A DNA stretch of 64,000 nt, taken from contig JANCIK010000013.1 of the NCBI GenBank assembly GCA_028532985.1, positions 1,302,001 through 1,366,000 of the forward strand, read 5' to 3'. Below the pieces are notes generated by a model. It saw only the letters and a list, made by a program, of their open reading frames with translations. It ran no database searches and was not told the origin of the DNA. Of the stretch, positions 40,771 to 49,572 are shown in pieces (the first letter of the stretch is position 1; every line of letters begins with the position of its first letter). This DNA comes from Stropharia rugosoannulata. Taxonomy: Eukaryota; Basidiomycota; Agaricomycetes; Agaricales; Strophariaceae. A program made the position numbers and the translations under genes.

Positions 40771-42587
40771 GTTCTTGATCAGTCTCCGTCTTGTCTACTG
40801 TCGCCCCAGTCGCTCCCTCCTCGGGATGCTGTAGTACTTCGCTCACATGCATGATCGCAATATAGTTTCAGCGCGCCGACCACTCAAAACAGTGACTCCA
40901 AGCTCGTTAATGGCTCAGGGCCATGTATTCTACTTGTTTCTGGTGTGTTCGATGTCTATGCAATATCCACTTGTTCATTATCGTGCCCCAAAACTTGTGA
41001 GGAGTTAAGGAAAGAGGAAAAAGCATAAGTGTGCTTAGCGTTAAACAACAGCCAACATTTGGTTAACATTCAACCCGCTGTTGCCGCCGGCCTCGTTGTT
41101 CCTTGATTTCACCCAGGCATTATAGCATTTACACCAGCCAGGCCCTGCAGTAAGATATTAGAATGCAAAGTCTTCAATCCCAGGCAGCCGTAGATACTTT
41201 TGTGCATCTGAGCGGGTGAGCATAATTAACAAATTGGAAATGGTTCTTTTAACGTAGCTAATATTATTATCATTCCTCTGGCATTGACAACGCCGTTTTC
41301 TACTATGTACATTGTCCTACAAAATGATTCCAAAGCCTGGCTGAAGCTTGGCCGGGGTAAGAAAATAATCTTGCTCTAATTCTGCTCTTGTTATTAAAAT
41401 TACTGACTATTGACTGATTATCTTGCTTGTCGCTGCACATAAATTACTTATAATCCTTGCAGGGTACGCCGTGCGCTACACATGTCGCGACGCGTCACTG
41501 CTGGGCATCATGTGATATGCCGGACTCTATGAACTTCTTGGAGGGAGCCGTGGAGTTTCCGAAATCCAATGGTTCGCAGTAAGTTTGGGAATTGGAAACT
41601 GCTGCGGGCAAGCGGCGATCACTCTGCGGCACTTCCGACGGGCCGTTCTCTCTTTACGTCAAAATAACGTTAAAAATGTTGTCTACATACCTCTGACCAC
41701 CCTAGCTCATGCAAGCATTACACTTGAAAGACACTACTTAAAAAACTGTTAGATACCAACAAATTCTTACTGATCTTCGAATAAAATTGCTCCGGGAAGT
41801 CAGCCGCCTTTAGTACTAAGTTAACCTACAGCCTACCTTGAAGCCAACATTTATGCTTAGTACTGACAACTTCAGCCGGCCTCCTAGTTGCTTCCTAGAT
41901 TCCTGCAGTTAACCCGCCTTTAGTAACAGGATGATGAATGTTATAGGTGAGACCCCTGCATGTGGAATTAACTTCAGGTTAATGTATGTATACATCTGAG
42001 CCCGCATAGACTCGTACAATTTCTCTCTTTTCTTCTCTTTCCCATTAGATGGCAGCCTGAGCCGTCATTATGTACGCTTAAATTGCCGTGTCAATAAGCG
42101 GCACGCCCGACACCTCAATAGCGCAATCTTGGAACTGCTACTGGCGAGTAAATGAACACCTGCTTGTGCGGCTTCATTGAGAACAAATTGAGAATGGCAT
42201 GCCCGCCTTTGTGACTCGTCATTCATGCCCTGACAGGCTAAGTTTTGGCCTTGGTCAAACAATGGTGAAATTACTTACCATGAAATGCATGTATGAAGAC
42301 TAAATGAAGACCAAATGAAGACTTTCAAATAATTTTTAGCATGTAATCGGAAGGTGGTCATGATAACTTGATTACTATTGTCATTATGAGATAGAGAAGA
42401 GGCCCGTGACTAAGTAAGAGGTCCTCTTTGAGTCCTCTCCAAGTTGGCATGAAGTCATAACTTACAAGGTTGGTGTTCGGTGAATGCCACCGCAACTCGT
42501 GACGATCGCCGCAGTTTCAAATATACACATGCCCTCATGGTTCGAAGTTACTACTTAAAATGGTTAGATTTGCTGCCTGGTAATAGC

Positions 42588-43591
42588 GAGAACATCGGGT
42601 CCGCTAGGCCATAGCCTCTGGCCTGTGGCTTGTGGCCTCGGCAGTCTGCGGCAGCAAATGATTAACTAAGCAACTTGAATCTCCGCGCGTACCGTTTCTA
42701 GTAGACACTACGCTGTATAACTCATAATTCCACCTGTAACACCCACCTGTACGATCACACAGTGTGAACCATTTGACCTTCTCACCTGCTAAGGGCAATA
42801 GCGACCCATAGCTCGGTGGGGACTTGGTACGTATTCTGCCATCGTTGATGGCTGTTTGGCGTCGTCGCCATCAGGGTCTCCGGCAACGTCGCTCCCCGGC
42901 GTCACGCGATCACCCGAACCCGTGCTCACCGTCGTCGTCGTCCGGCACATGCCGTGCTCATCGTCGCCGACAACGACAACGACTTCCTCACTTAAAATTC
43001 ATCTCCAGCTTCCGTTTTTTTTTTTTTACAGTAGCATGTAGTAGGATAGAATGACAATATACACTACGAAGAATCTGCAGACATTGTCACTAAATGGAGT
43101 AATTCACTCAATGTATCTACCTCTTCATCCTCTGCTGCCTGGTCAAGCTCAAGATCATTATGATCCGCCCAAGTCAACTTCCGCAGCAGTCTGCAATGGG
43201 GTATTCAAATGAGAGAAGTCATCTGCGCACATACGTCTCCCTGAGAACCCGGGAAGGTTGTAGATCTTCTGAATAATCTTTTCATGGTGCTGATTAAATC
43301 GGCCCCGCTCCATCCGATGCAACCATATCTGGTGGCTAAGAATGGGGTCCTCATGCAGAGAAACAAATATATTAAATAAGGGTTAAATACAGGAAAATGG
43401 TTTTGATGCTAGTATAGAGCCGATGCGATGCAAGGAAGGGACGTTGGACGGTCGTTCAACAAGAACTTGCAAGGAACGGCAGTGTGTTTGGCGCTGTGTC
43501 AGTCACAAGGTAGTCGGCAGATTCTGCCGGCCGGGTGCGCCGAGGCCACAGGCCAGAGGCCAAGGCCAGCCCAAACGGATCCGATGTTTTG
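42588..43591. mobile_element. 1.0-kb DNA transposon E1, with mismatched target duplications
   Basis: The left end is GAGAACATCGGGTCCG at 42588. The right end, read on the minus strand, is CAAAACATCGGATCCG from 43591. GC-rich sub-terminal sequence is shared between the ends (CCTCTGGCCTGTGG). The flanking 8-mers are GTAATAGC on the left (42580-42587) and GAAATCTT on the right (43592-43599). They do not match each other but match the two flanks of E2 at 44021-44087. Eight-base target duplications fit hAT or KDZ-type elements. The interior carries a minus-strand coding remnant (43080-43380). Confidence 0.7.
43080..43380 (-). pseudogene. Two-exon coding remnant inside E1, transposase-tail-like
   Basis: On the minus strand an exon reads LSHQIWLHRMERGRFNQHHE then KIIQKIYNLPGFSG. 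A GTATGT..TTGCAG intron (about 43240-43197) follows, then LLRKLTWADHNDLELDQAAE. The pattern 'hRMERGRFN...I..LPGFSG' recalls C-terminal parts of large basidiomycete cut-and-paste transposases (KDZ or Plavaka groups). This comparison is from memory. The fragment is too short to function. Confidence 0.35.
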
Positions 43592-43933
43592 GAAATCTTC
43601 AATGCCGTGATCGAAGCAACGGAGGCACGTGAGAACATCGAAATCAACGGCGGAGACGATGTCAATGACTCGAGTCCGTATACCGACCCACTCCCAACTC
43701 GTCGCGAGGTTCTTCAAGCTGTGTCTACAGTGCGCCGACATGTGAATAGCGTCAATGATCCATTTGCAAGGAAAATGGAGTCGCTTCTGGGGTCATTTAA
43801 CAGGCAGATGCGCTTACAGATCAACAAGGGTCTACGAGATACCACTTTGGACCAGTATTTTAAACATTTTTCTCGGACACGAGAAAGGCCATATAGTGCT
43901 GCTGCACAGTGCAGTGCAGCCGCAGTGAAGTGA
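43592..43933 (+). pseudogene. Tigger/pogo-type transposase C-terminal fragment (inverted piece)
   Basis: The open frame EIFNAVIEATEAREN, RREVLQAVSTVRRHVNSVND, PFARKMESLLGSFNRQMRL and DTTLDQYF corresponds to the extreme C-terminus of DDE_1 (Tigger/JRK-like) transposases as found in basidiomycetes. The preceding part of the same protein lies on the opposite strand at 44096-44454. The frame runs directly out of the end of element E1. Confidence 0.6.
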
Positions 43934-43999
43934 ATCTTAATGGACTGTGAGACGCTTCACAGTGGTCACAGTGTGCTGTGAAGTGCTGTGAAGTTGAGG
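43903..43999. repeat. Short hairpin-rich TCACAG/CTGTGA element, copy 2
   Basis: Imperfect palindromes (CTGCACAGTGCAGTGCAG, CTTCACAGTGGTCACAGTG, GCTGTGAAGTGCTGTGAAGT) related to 40668-40770. It lies just 3' of the transposase C-terminus fragment. Confidence 0.5.
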
Positions 44000-44020
44000 T
44001 GGTGATGACAAAGCTATTAC

Positions 44021-44087
44021 CAAAACATCGGATCCGAGGCCACAAGCCACAGGCCAGAGGCCATGGCCTAGCGGACCCGATGTTCTC
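44021..44087. mobile_element. 67-bp deletion derivative (E2) of element E1
   Basis: The ends are CAAAACATCGGATCCG at 44021 and, on the minus strand, GAGAACATCGGGTCCG from 44087. The minus-strand first 54 nt match the start of E1 with one visible difference. Flanks are GCTATTAC (44013-44020) and AAGATTTC (44088-44095). These are the reverse complements of the two different 8-mers that flank E1. Confidence 0.75.
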
Positions 44088-44095
44088 AAGATTTC

Positions 44096-44454
44096 TTATC
44101 TGATGTTTCTATCAGCATCTCCAATTCACCCTCAGGATTGAGCAAGTTGTCGATGTCCATTCTGTTAACTCGTTGAAGAGCACCAGTTGCAACCAAACTG
44201 TCAAGAGCCGTTGATACCTGAGCTTCTGCCTGTGCCACTGGATTAAGCTGAGTAGATGAGTGGTGAATAAGTGTCGAGATCGGCACCGAGGGGGGTGAGA
44301 TTGGTGCATCATCTGGCATGCTTTCAGGTATGATTCCCGCTTTTCTCCAGCAGTTACGAATGGTTGTCGTGTCCACCTCACGCCAGGCTTCATCAACCAA
44401 CCGCATTGCTTCAAGCTGATTGGGCGTGACTTGCCTCTTAGAGGGAACGGTCAC
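44096..44454 (-). pseudogene. Tigger/pogo-type transposase fragment upstream of E2
   Basis: Minus-strand frame KRQVTPNQLEAMRLVDEAWR, EVDTTTIRNCWRKAGIIPES, SALDSLVATGAL-like TALDSLVATGALQRVNRM and EGELEMLIETSDKK. This matches the post-catalytic part of DDE_1 transposases, where 'AW..V...TI.NCW...GI' is diagnostic. The catalytic domain is absent. The frame is broken by insertion of E2 at GAAATCTT; the rest of the protein has been flipped to the plus strand (43592-43933). Confidence 0.65.
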
Positions 44455-44672
44455 CGGTCTACATCGCCATCAACTTCTCGATCATTGAACATGATCGAAC
44501 CTTAATTTGGAACGGCCATCTTGCAACTGCCTACCCGATTGCCCCAATTTGCTTGACCATCTTGCAATTCCCTAAACATTGTTTGAACGTTGTTTGAACG
44601 TTGTGCAGGATTGAAACTATAAAGTATAGTAGTACTGTGTAAGGCGACCACAAACAACTGTCCCTCTCATAA

Positions 44673-45374
44673 ATGTCTACACTGTCAGCCCAACCTGGAA
44701 CAATGAATAGTATAATCAATGCAGGATCCCAATTATCCATAAATCCAACATCACCGTAAGTCTTTACGCTCTTGAGTTTTTGTTATTGTGTAGCATTAAC
44801 CACAATCTAGAGCTCCATTACGTTGTCCACCACCCACCGAATATCGGCAAGCTTCCATAGAAACAGAAATCCAATGGACAAGGATTGTCATATCCATAAT
44901 GACCCTCGGATCATCAGTCATATACATGGACAAACTGGCACATATCACAAGCACTAACGGCACCGAGCAGGAGTGGGGTGCATTTATTACATTCTGCAAA
45001 TGCAGCTGGAGATTCTGTGTCGCCGCAGCAATTGGGCACATGTGAGTAGTACCCTACCGTGTTTCGAGGGATTATTGGAAGCTAATTCAAGCAGTTGTCT
45101 TGTCAGCTATTTTATTCTCCAGGTTTTTCCAGGCCTGGGGGTCATCCTCTTTATATTGGACACGACAAGCATTGCGATTGCATATGCATTTCACAGCTTT
45201 TACAAATGGATCACCAAAGATACAATCATTGAAGCGGGTCTGTACATAGAATCGGTGTCACCGCCAATGTCGGAAGTTCAAAAGTTTGGCGCACTTCTTT
45301 CATTGCCGCTTACAGTCTTGCTGTTTTCATGTATGTTGAGTCATCTTAGATGGATAGTGCCACTTTTTATCTGA
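44673..45374 (+). CDS. Small membrane protein of unknown function
   Basis: The start is ATG 44673 (MSTLSAQPGTMNSIINAG). Intron 1 begins GTAAGTCTTT near 44758 and ends at ATCTAG. The second exon reads APLRCPPPTEYRQAS and WTRIVISIMTLGSSVIYMDK up to CVAAAIGHM. A further intron (GTGAGT, about 45041) leads to the frame VFPGLGVILFILDTT, IAIAYAFHSFYKWI and FGALLSLPLTVLLFSCMLSH, stop TGA 45372-45374. The product is about 200 aa with three or four hydrophobic segments. The exact acceptor of intron 2 (CTTGTCAG or CTCCAG) is uncertain. No family was recognised. Confidence 0.45.
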
Positions 45375-45639
45375 GAACGGTGTGTTTGTTTTGTATAATG
45401 TATTTTATATATGGACGTAGTACGGTTATTCGGTATACCAGTATGATTAATAATGTATATCTATTGAACGAGAACAGACGCCGTGCCGTGCGCATGTGCA
45501 TGAGGTGATCGGGTGCCAGGTTTCCTTTGTATTTTGAGATTGCCAGGGCAGTACACCTTTTTATTTTTGGAAACTGAAGCCATATCCCCGCACATGCACG
45601 CACATTCCCGGTGCGTGCAATGTGCGTGCATGTCCCACG

Positions 45640-46545
45640 GTGTGAAATGGCATCAGAATTACTGGCAAGCACATATATTTAAGCGCCCACAGTGTCGCTG
45701 ACTTGGTATGCTGACAGAGTTCCCTGGTCCCCTTTCCTGTCCTCCCATTCACGCTATATATCAGCCATAGTTGCCTGGGGCTGGCCAGGACAGGGCAGCC
45801 TGGGGGCCAAGAGGCTGTCAATGGCGAAACATATGGGCGTGTTGGTCGGGGTGCTAGGGTGCATGGGCGGCTGTGGGATGGGGTAGACGGATGCAGATGG
45901 TACCCTGAAGCGGGGTAGGTGGGACAGTCGGGTTAAAGAGGCGGGGGCGGGTCCGATAAGGGATGAACGATGCCGGGTGACCAGGATGCGCTGAGAACGG
46001 CGGGGTGACGCGAGAGCTCGCGCGATAGGGACTGCACGCAACACGACAACATGGACGAAGTATTCCAAAAGTATTCCGTGAGACAAGACGCACCCGACCA
46101 GGAGTCTTGAACAGGTCTGGACGCAGCCGTGATTATTATCTATACTTCACAAGGTTATGGTTAGTTCGGATCTCTTTGTTGCATTTGTTTCTCGTATGCC
46201 AATACTTTACAGGAATAACAAGCTGTCTGACAGCGCACCCTATGAGTCTCCATCCCCACCGGATTAGCCGCCTCAGTACGATGCGTCAAGCATAACCACG
46301 CGCCAAACCTCGTTCATTTCTCGAGGGTCGACACCGCACAGGAATGTCCAACTCTGCCCTCGCAGTGCTATATACCAAATGTTACCATAAATCTATATTT
46401 GCCAGTGCGGTCCAGCCGCGGCGCGTCCCATGGCTCTTATGTGCATGGTTTTGTACATGAACGATTAACGGAGCTCCAAATGCAACCAACACTCACCGTC
46501 CTTCAAGAACTTCAGCAGCTCAGCTAGTGGCATACACCCCTTGAA
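45640..46545 (+). repeat. Tandem segmental duplication, copy 1
   Basis: About 0.9 kb repeated in direct orientation at 47275-48382 (offset about 1.8 kb). Shared landmarks are TATTTAAGCGCCC, GAGAGCTCGCGCGATAGGGA, CCATCCCCACCGGATTAG and CTCACCGTCCTTCAAGAA. No intact gene. It contains the MCM-like relic at 46141-46230. Confidence 0.8.
46141..46230 (+). pseudogene. MCM exon-intron-exon relic, copy 1
   Basis: TACTTCACAAGGTTATG, then GTTAGT at the donor position, then an acceptor context CTTTACAG followed by GAATAACAAGCTGTCT. This mirrors the functional MCM4 junction at 32820-32908, which encodes LHEVM, an intron, then EQQTVS. Each half differs from it by about two bases. In the relic the second exon reads E-stop, so it is dead. 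Confidence 0.55.
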
Positions 46546-46916
46546 CCGTGAACGCGCCACGAGCGGAGTGCAGCAAGGTAGCCGTCGCCGCCGACCTGCG
46601 TATTGGATGGGGTTTCTCGAGTTTCGACGTCGCCCATGTAGGACTGACCCATGTCCACATCTAGATTCAACCGCCGTACCCACTGATATGACTGTCCTTC
46701 CGCTCGCCGAATCTGGTAGTACGACAGTCCATGAAGTTTGCCGGCTGCCCTTGCCCTCGGGCCTCAGCCACGGGCACTGACCCGTCGTGCGTCACTCGTA
46801 TGCAATGCATAGGCGTTGAGCAGAGCATGGCGTGCCCATGCGTCCCTTCGAAGGCGATCTGGTAAGTTCTTGACTCGACTCAAACACGTCTGTGTATGCA
46901 ATGGTCTAGGGCATTT

Positions 46917-47250
46917 GGGCGCGTGAGAGTGAATGAACGGCAGCATGAGTGGTATAGGGAACGAGCTGAGCCTTGAATCTTCCGGCTTAAAGACCGCGTC
47001 CAAAGGAGGTCACTGTGGGTGTACTGGGTGCGGACGGAAGTCGGTCTATGGGTCGTCGATGTCCTGTGATTGAACGAGGGCAAAGACGGCCTCAAAGCTA
47101 AGCAGATACAGCACAACGCAAGCTGTGGACCGCAAGCCGGGGAGGAAGGGAATAGACAGAGACGTTCCAGAGTGCTAGCGCTTGCCCTATGCCATTCGCG
47201 TGTGTTTGGAATGGCATCCGCGCCTATGCTTTGGTTGTTGACAGTCGTAC
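46917..47250 (+). repeat. Dispersed 335-bp repeat, copy 2
   Basis: Direct-orientation partner of 40326-40660. It sits between the two tandem-duplication copies. Similarity ends just after GCTTTGGTTGTTGACAGT. Confidence 0.85.
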
Positions 47251-47274
47251 TTAGCATTCCGTGCAGCGTTTATT

Positions 47275-48382
47275 TCCCACGATTTGAAATGGCATCAGAG
47301 TTACTGCCAAGCACAGATATTTAAGCGCCCAGTCGCTGACTTGGTATGCTGACCGGGTTCCTTGGAAAGTCATCTATGTGGAAACATCGAGGTGAGTCAT
47401 AGCCATCCTGTACGCAGTCATCCAGTTCAACCTCAACTTACACCTGAGTAGGACACGGGCTCGAACTCAGCCCCAAAACTCAACTCTTCCTTTAGCATAT
47501 CACCCCGCTCAAACTTCTTCACCATCCTGGCGCACTCACGCCAGCCATTATTTCGCCATTGACAGCCTTTTGGCCCCCAGGCTGCCCCGTTCTGGCCAGT
47601 CCCAGGCAGCTATGGCTGATATATAGTGTGAATGGGAGGACGTGGGAGGGGTGCGGACACGCCAATGGTGTGTATGCGTGTTGGTCGCGCGTGGGCGGCT
47701 GTGGGAGGGGGTGAACGGATGCAGACGGTGGCCTGAAGCGGGGCAGTCGGGACAGTCGGGCTAAAGAGGAGGGGAACGATGCCAGTCCCGAATAGTATGC
47801 GGGTGACCATGATGCGCTGAGAACGGCGGGGCGACGCGACGCGAGAGCTCGCGCGATAGGGACTGCACGCAACACGACGACATGGACTAAGTACTGCAAA
47901 AGTACTCCGTGAGACAAGATACACCCGACCAGGAGTCTTGAACAAGTCTGAACGCAGCCGTAATTATTATCTATACTTCACAAGGTTATGGTTGGTGATC
48001 TCTTTGTTGCATATGTTTTTCGTATACCAATGCCTTACAGGAATAACAAGCTGTCTTACAGCGCACCCTATGAGTCCCCATCCCCACCGGATTAGCAGCC
48101 TCAGTACGATGCATCAAGCATAACCACGCGCCAGGCCTCGTTCGTTTCTCGAGCGTCGACACCGCACAGGAATGTCCAGTGCCACCTTCTACCCTCGTGT
48201 TATATACCAAATGTTCTGCATTCCGCCCGCTGACAGTACCTCAAATCCATATCTGCCGGCCGCACTCGGTCCAGCCACTGGCTCCTGTGTCCATACGAAC
48301 GATTAACGGAACTCCAAATGCGACCGACACTCACCGTCCTTCAAGAATCTCAGCTGCTCAGCTAGTCGCATACACCCCTTGA
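47275..48382 (+). repeat. Tandem segmental duplication, copy 2 (with an inverted internal piece)
   Basis: Matches 45640-46545. At about 47555-47625 the sequence TGGCCCCCAGGCTGCCCC and its surroundings are the reverse complement of the corresponding part of copy 1 (about 45756-45825), so a small inversion separates the two copies. Confidence 0.75.
47972..48058 (+). pseudogene. MCM exon-intron-exon relic, copy 2
   Basis: Duplicate of the relic at 46141-46230 within the second tandem copy: TACTTCACAAGGTTATG, then GTTGGT, a short intron-like stretch, CCTTACAG and GAATAACAAGCTGTCT. It is disabled in the same way, so the decay or capture predates the duplication. Confidence 0.5.
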
Positions 48383-49572
48383 AGTTTCACTGGCCACCGT
48401 CGTCAGCGTCGCCACGAGGTTCGCTGGTACGGGGTGTCGCCACGCGCGGATGTCTGCATCGCACGAAAGATCGGAAGTACAGCATCGCGTTCGTCGAGTG
48501 AGTGCCAGTGCCGCATGTCTGAGTATGCAATGGTTAATATGAATATCTCCATGTAGGGAAACAGCCCCTCGCGATTCCATTTGAGCGCCGGATTAAAACA
48601 AACCTCTTACTTTGATGTGTCTCGCCCTGAGCTTCGTTGCATGCCTACGCTCACGCAAAGGGGCCTATTAGAACGGTTCTCATTACTTGGTTGTTGGCCA
48701 GTCTCGGGCAAGGATAGGCTAGACGGTGGAAAAAAGGTATGATACAATTTAATTGGTATGTTTTCGAGAGGCAGGGCAGTCCGCGGTCTTCATGTCTGCT
48801 GCCGCAAACTACGACACTGTTTGTGGCACTACCCCGTGCATTAGAACTGTGAACAGGAAAACAGGGCGCTCATTATATCTAAAGCTCTTCGCCGCAGATC
48901 CGAATCCAGGATGTACAGGTCATATGGTAACATTTCTATCAATACTAAACGGCTACTCATCACACTAACACGAATATATGTATTAAGAACCCGATAGGTG
49001 TTATATATAGCATATGAGCACTCGACTCTATGCCTCTGTCCGCAGGAGAGCGCACGGCTATACTATGGAGTGTGTCCCCGTCTACTAACTGAGACGTTTT
49101 CGTCCGGCCCATCGTCACCAGAAATGCAAGTACAGTACCTACTCGTTGCACCAAAGTAAAACGGCATCCAGTTGTGTCTGTCCACCATTCGATACGGGAT
49201 ATGAATTGAAGTAAGCAAAAATAAGCTGACGTGCGGTGAGAACGGCTTGATGGCACTGCATGGTGGTGCGCCCAAGTATAAATATACGGGGCGTCGAGAC
49301 GCTCGCCGCTACAGCTGATGCTACAATTTCTCGATATCTCTGCGACTGTACTCCATCCAACACTGCAGTAGGTATTGCCAAGTGAGGAGATACTCCCTAT
49401 GCCACAAGCCGCCGCAGAGTCTGTACCTATTTCTTTTGATGTATTGTTGGAAAGAGTGGCACGAAGCGCCTATTTTCGGACAATGAAATATGACGCAGGG
49501 CATCACTTGACGGACGCCGTGTAATCTTCCTATAAGTGTATTCAGATATCGGTTTCGGCTGCCCATCTCGCA
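48383..49572. other. Interval without a supported gene
   Basis: 1.2 kb. The minus-strand frames around 49139-49566 (for example VQSQRYREIVASAVAASVST) could be a small relic with introns, but they cannot be joined convincingly. No domain was recognised. Confidence 0.35.

Larger units (their letters stand above)
39713..42579. other. Gene-free repeat-containing interval
   Basis: 2.9 kb. The left third is GC-rich and contains the dispersed repeat described separately; the rest is mixed, AT-leaning sequence with short ORFs only. A 305-codon minus-strand frame at 39935-40852 is not accepted as a gene (see rejected items). Confidence 0.45.

Noticed and set aside
39935..40852. 305-codon open frame on the minus strand
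   Set aside because: GC-rich, Arg/Ser/Pro/Leu-biased translation without domain pattern; the same frame is broken in the otherwise similar repeat copy at 46917-47250, so it is chance openness inside a repeat.
42824..43054. Arg/Ser-rich frame from CGTCGTC-type repeats
   Set aside because: Low-complexity trinucleotide repetition inside transposon E1 produces the frame; not a gene.
45754..47917. Pair of similar minus-strand frames starting MSHG(I/V)LL
   Set aside because: They are similar only because the region is duplicated; the frames diverge after the shared part and neither has splice signals or a recognisable domain.
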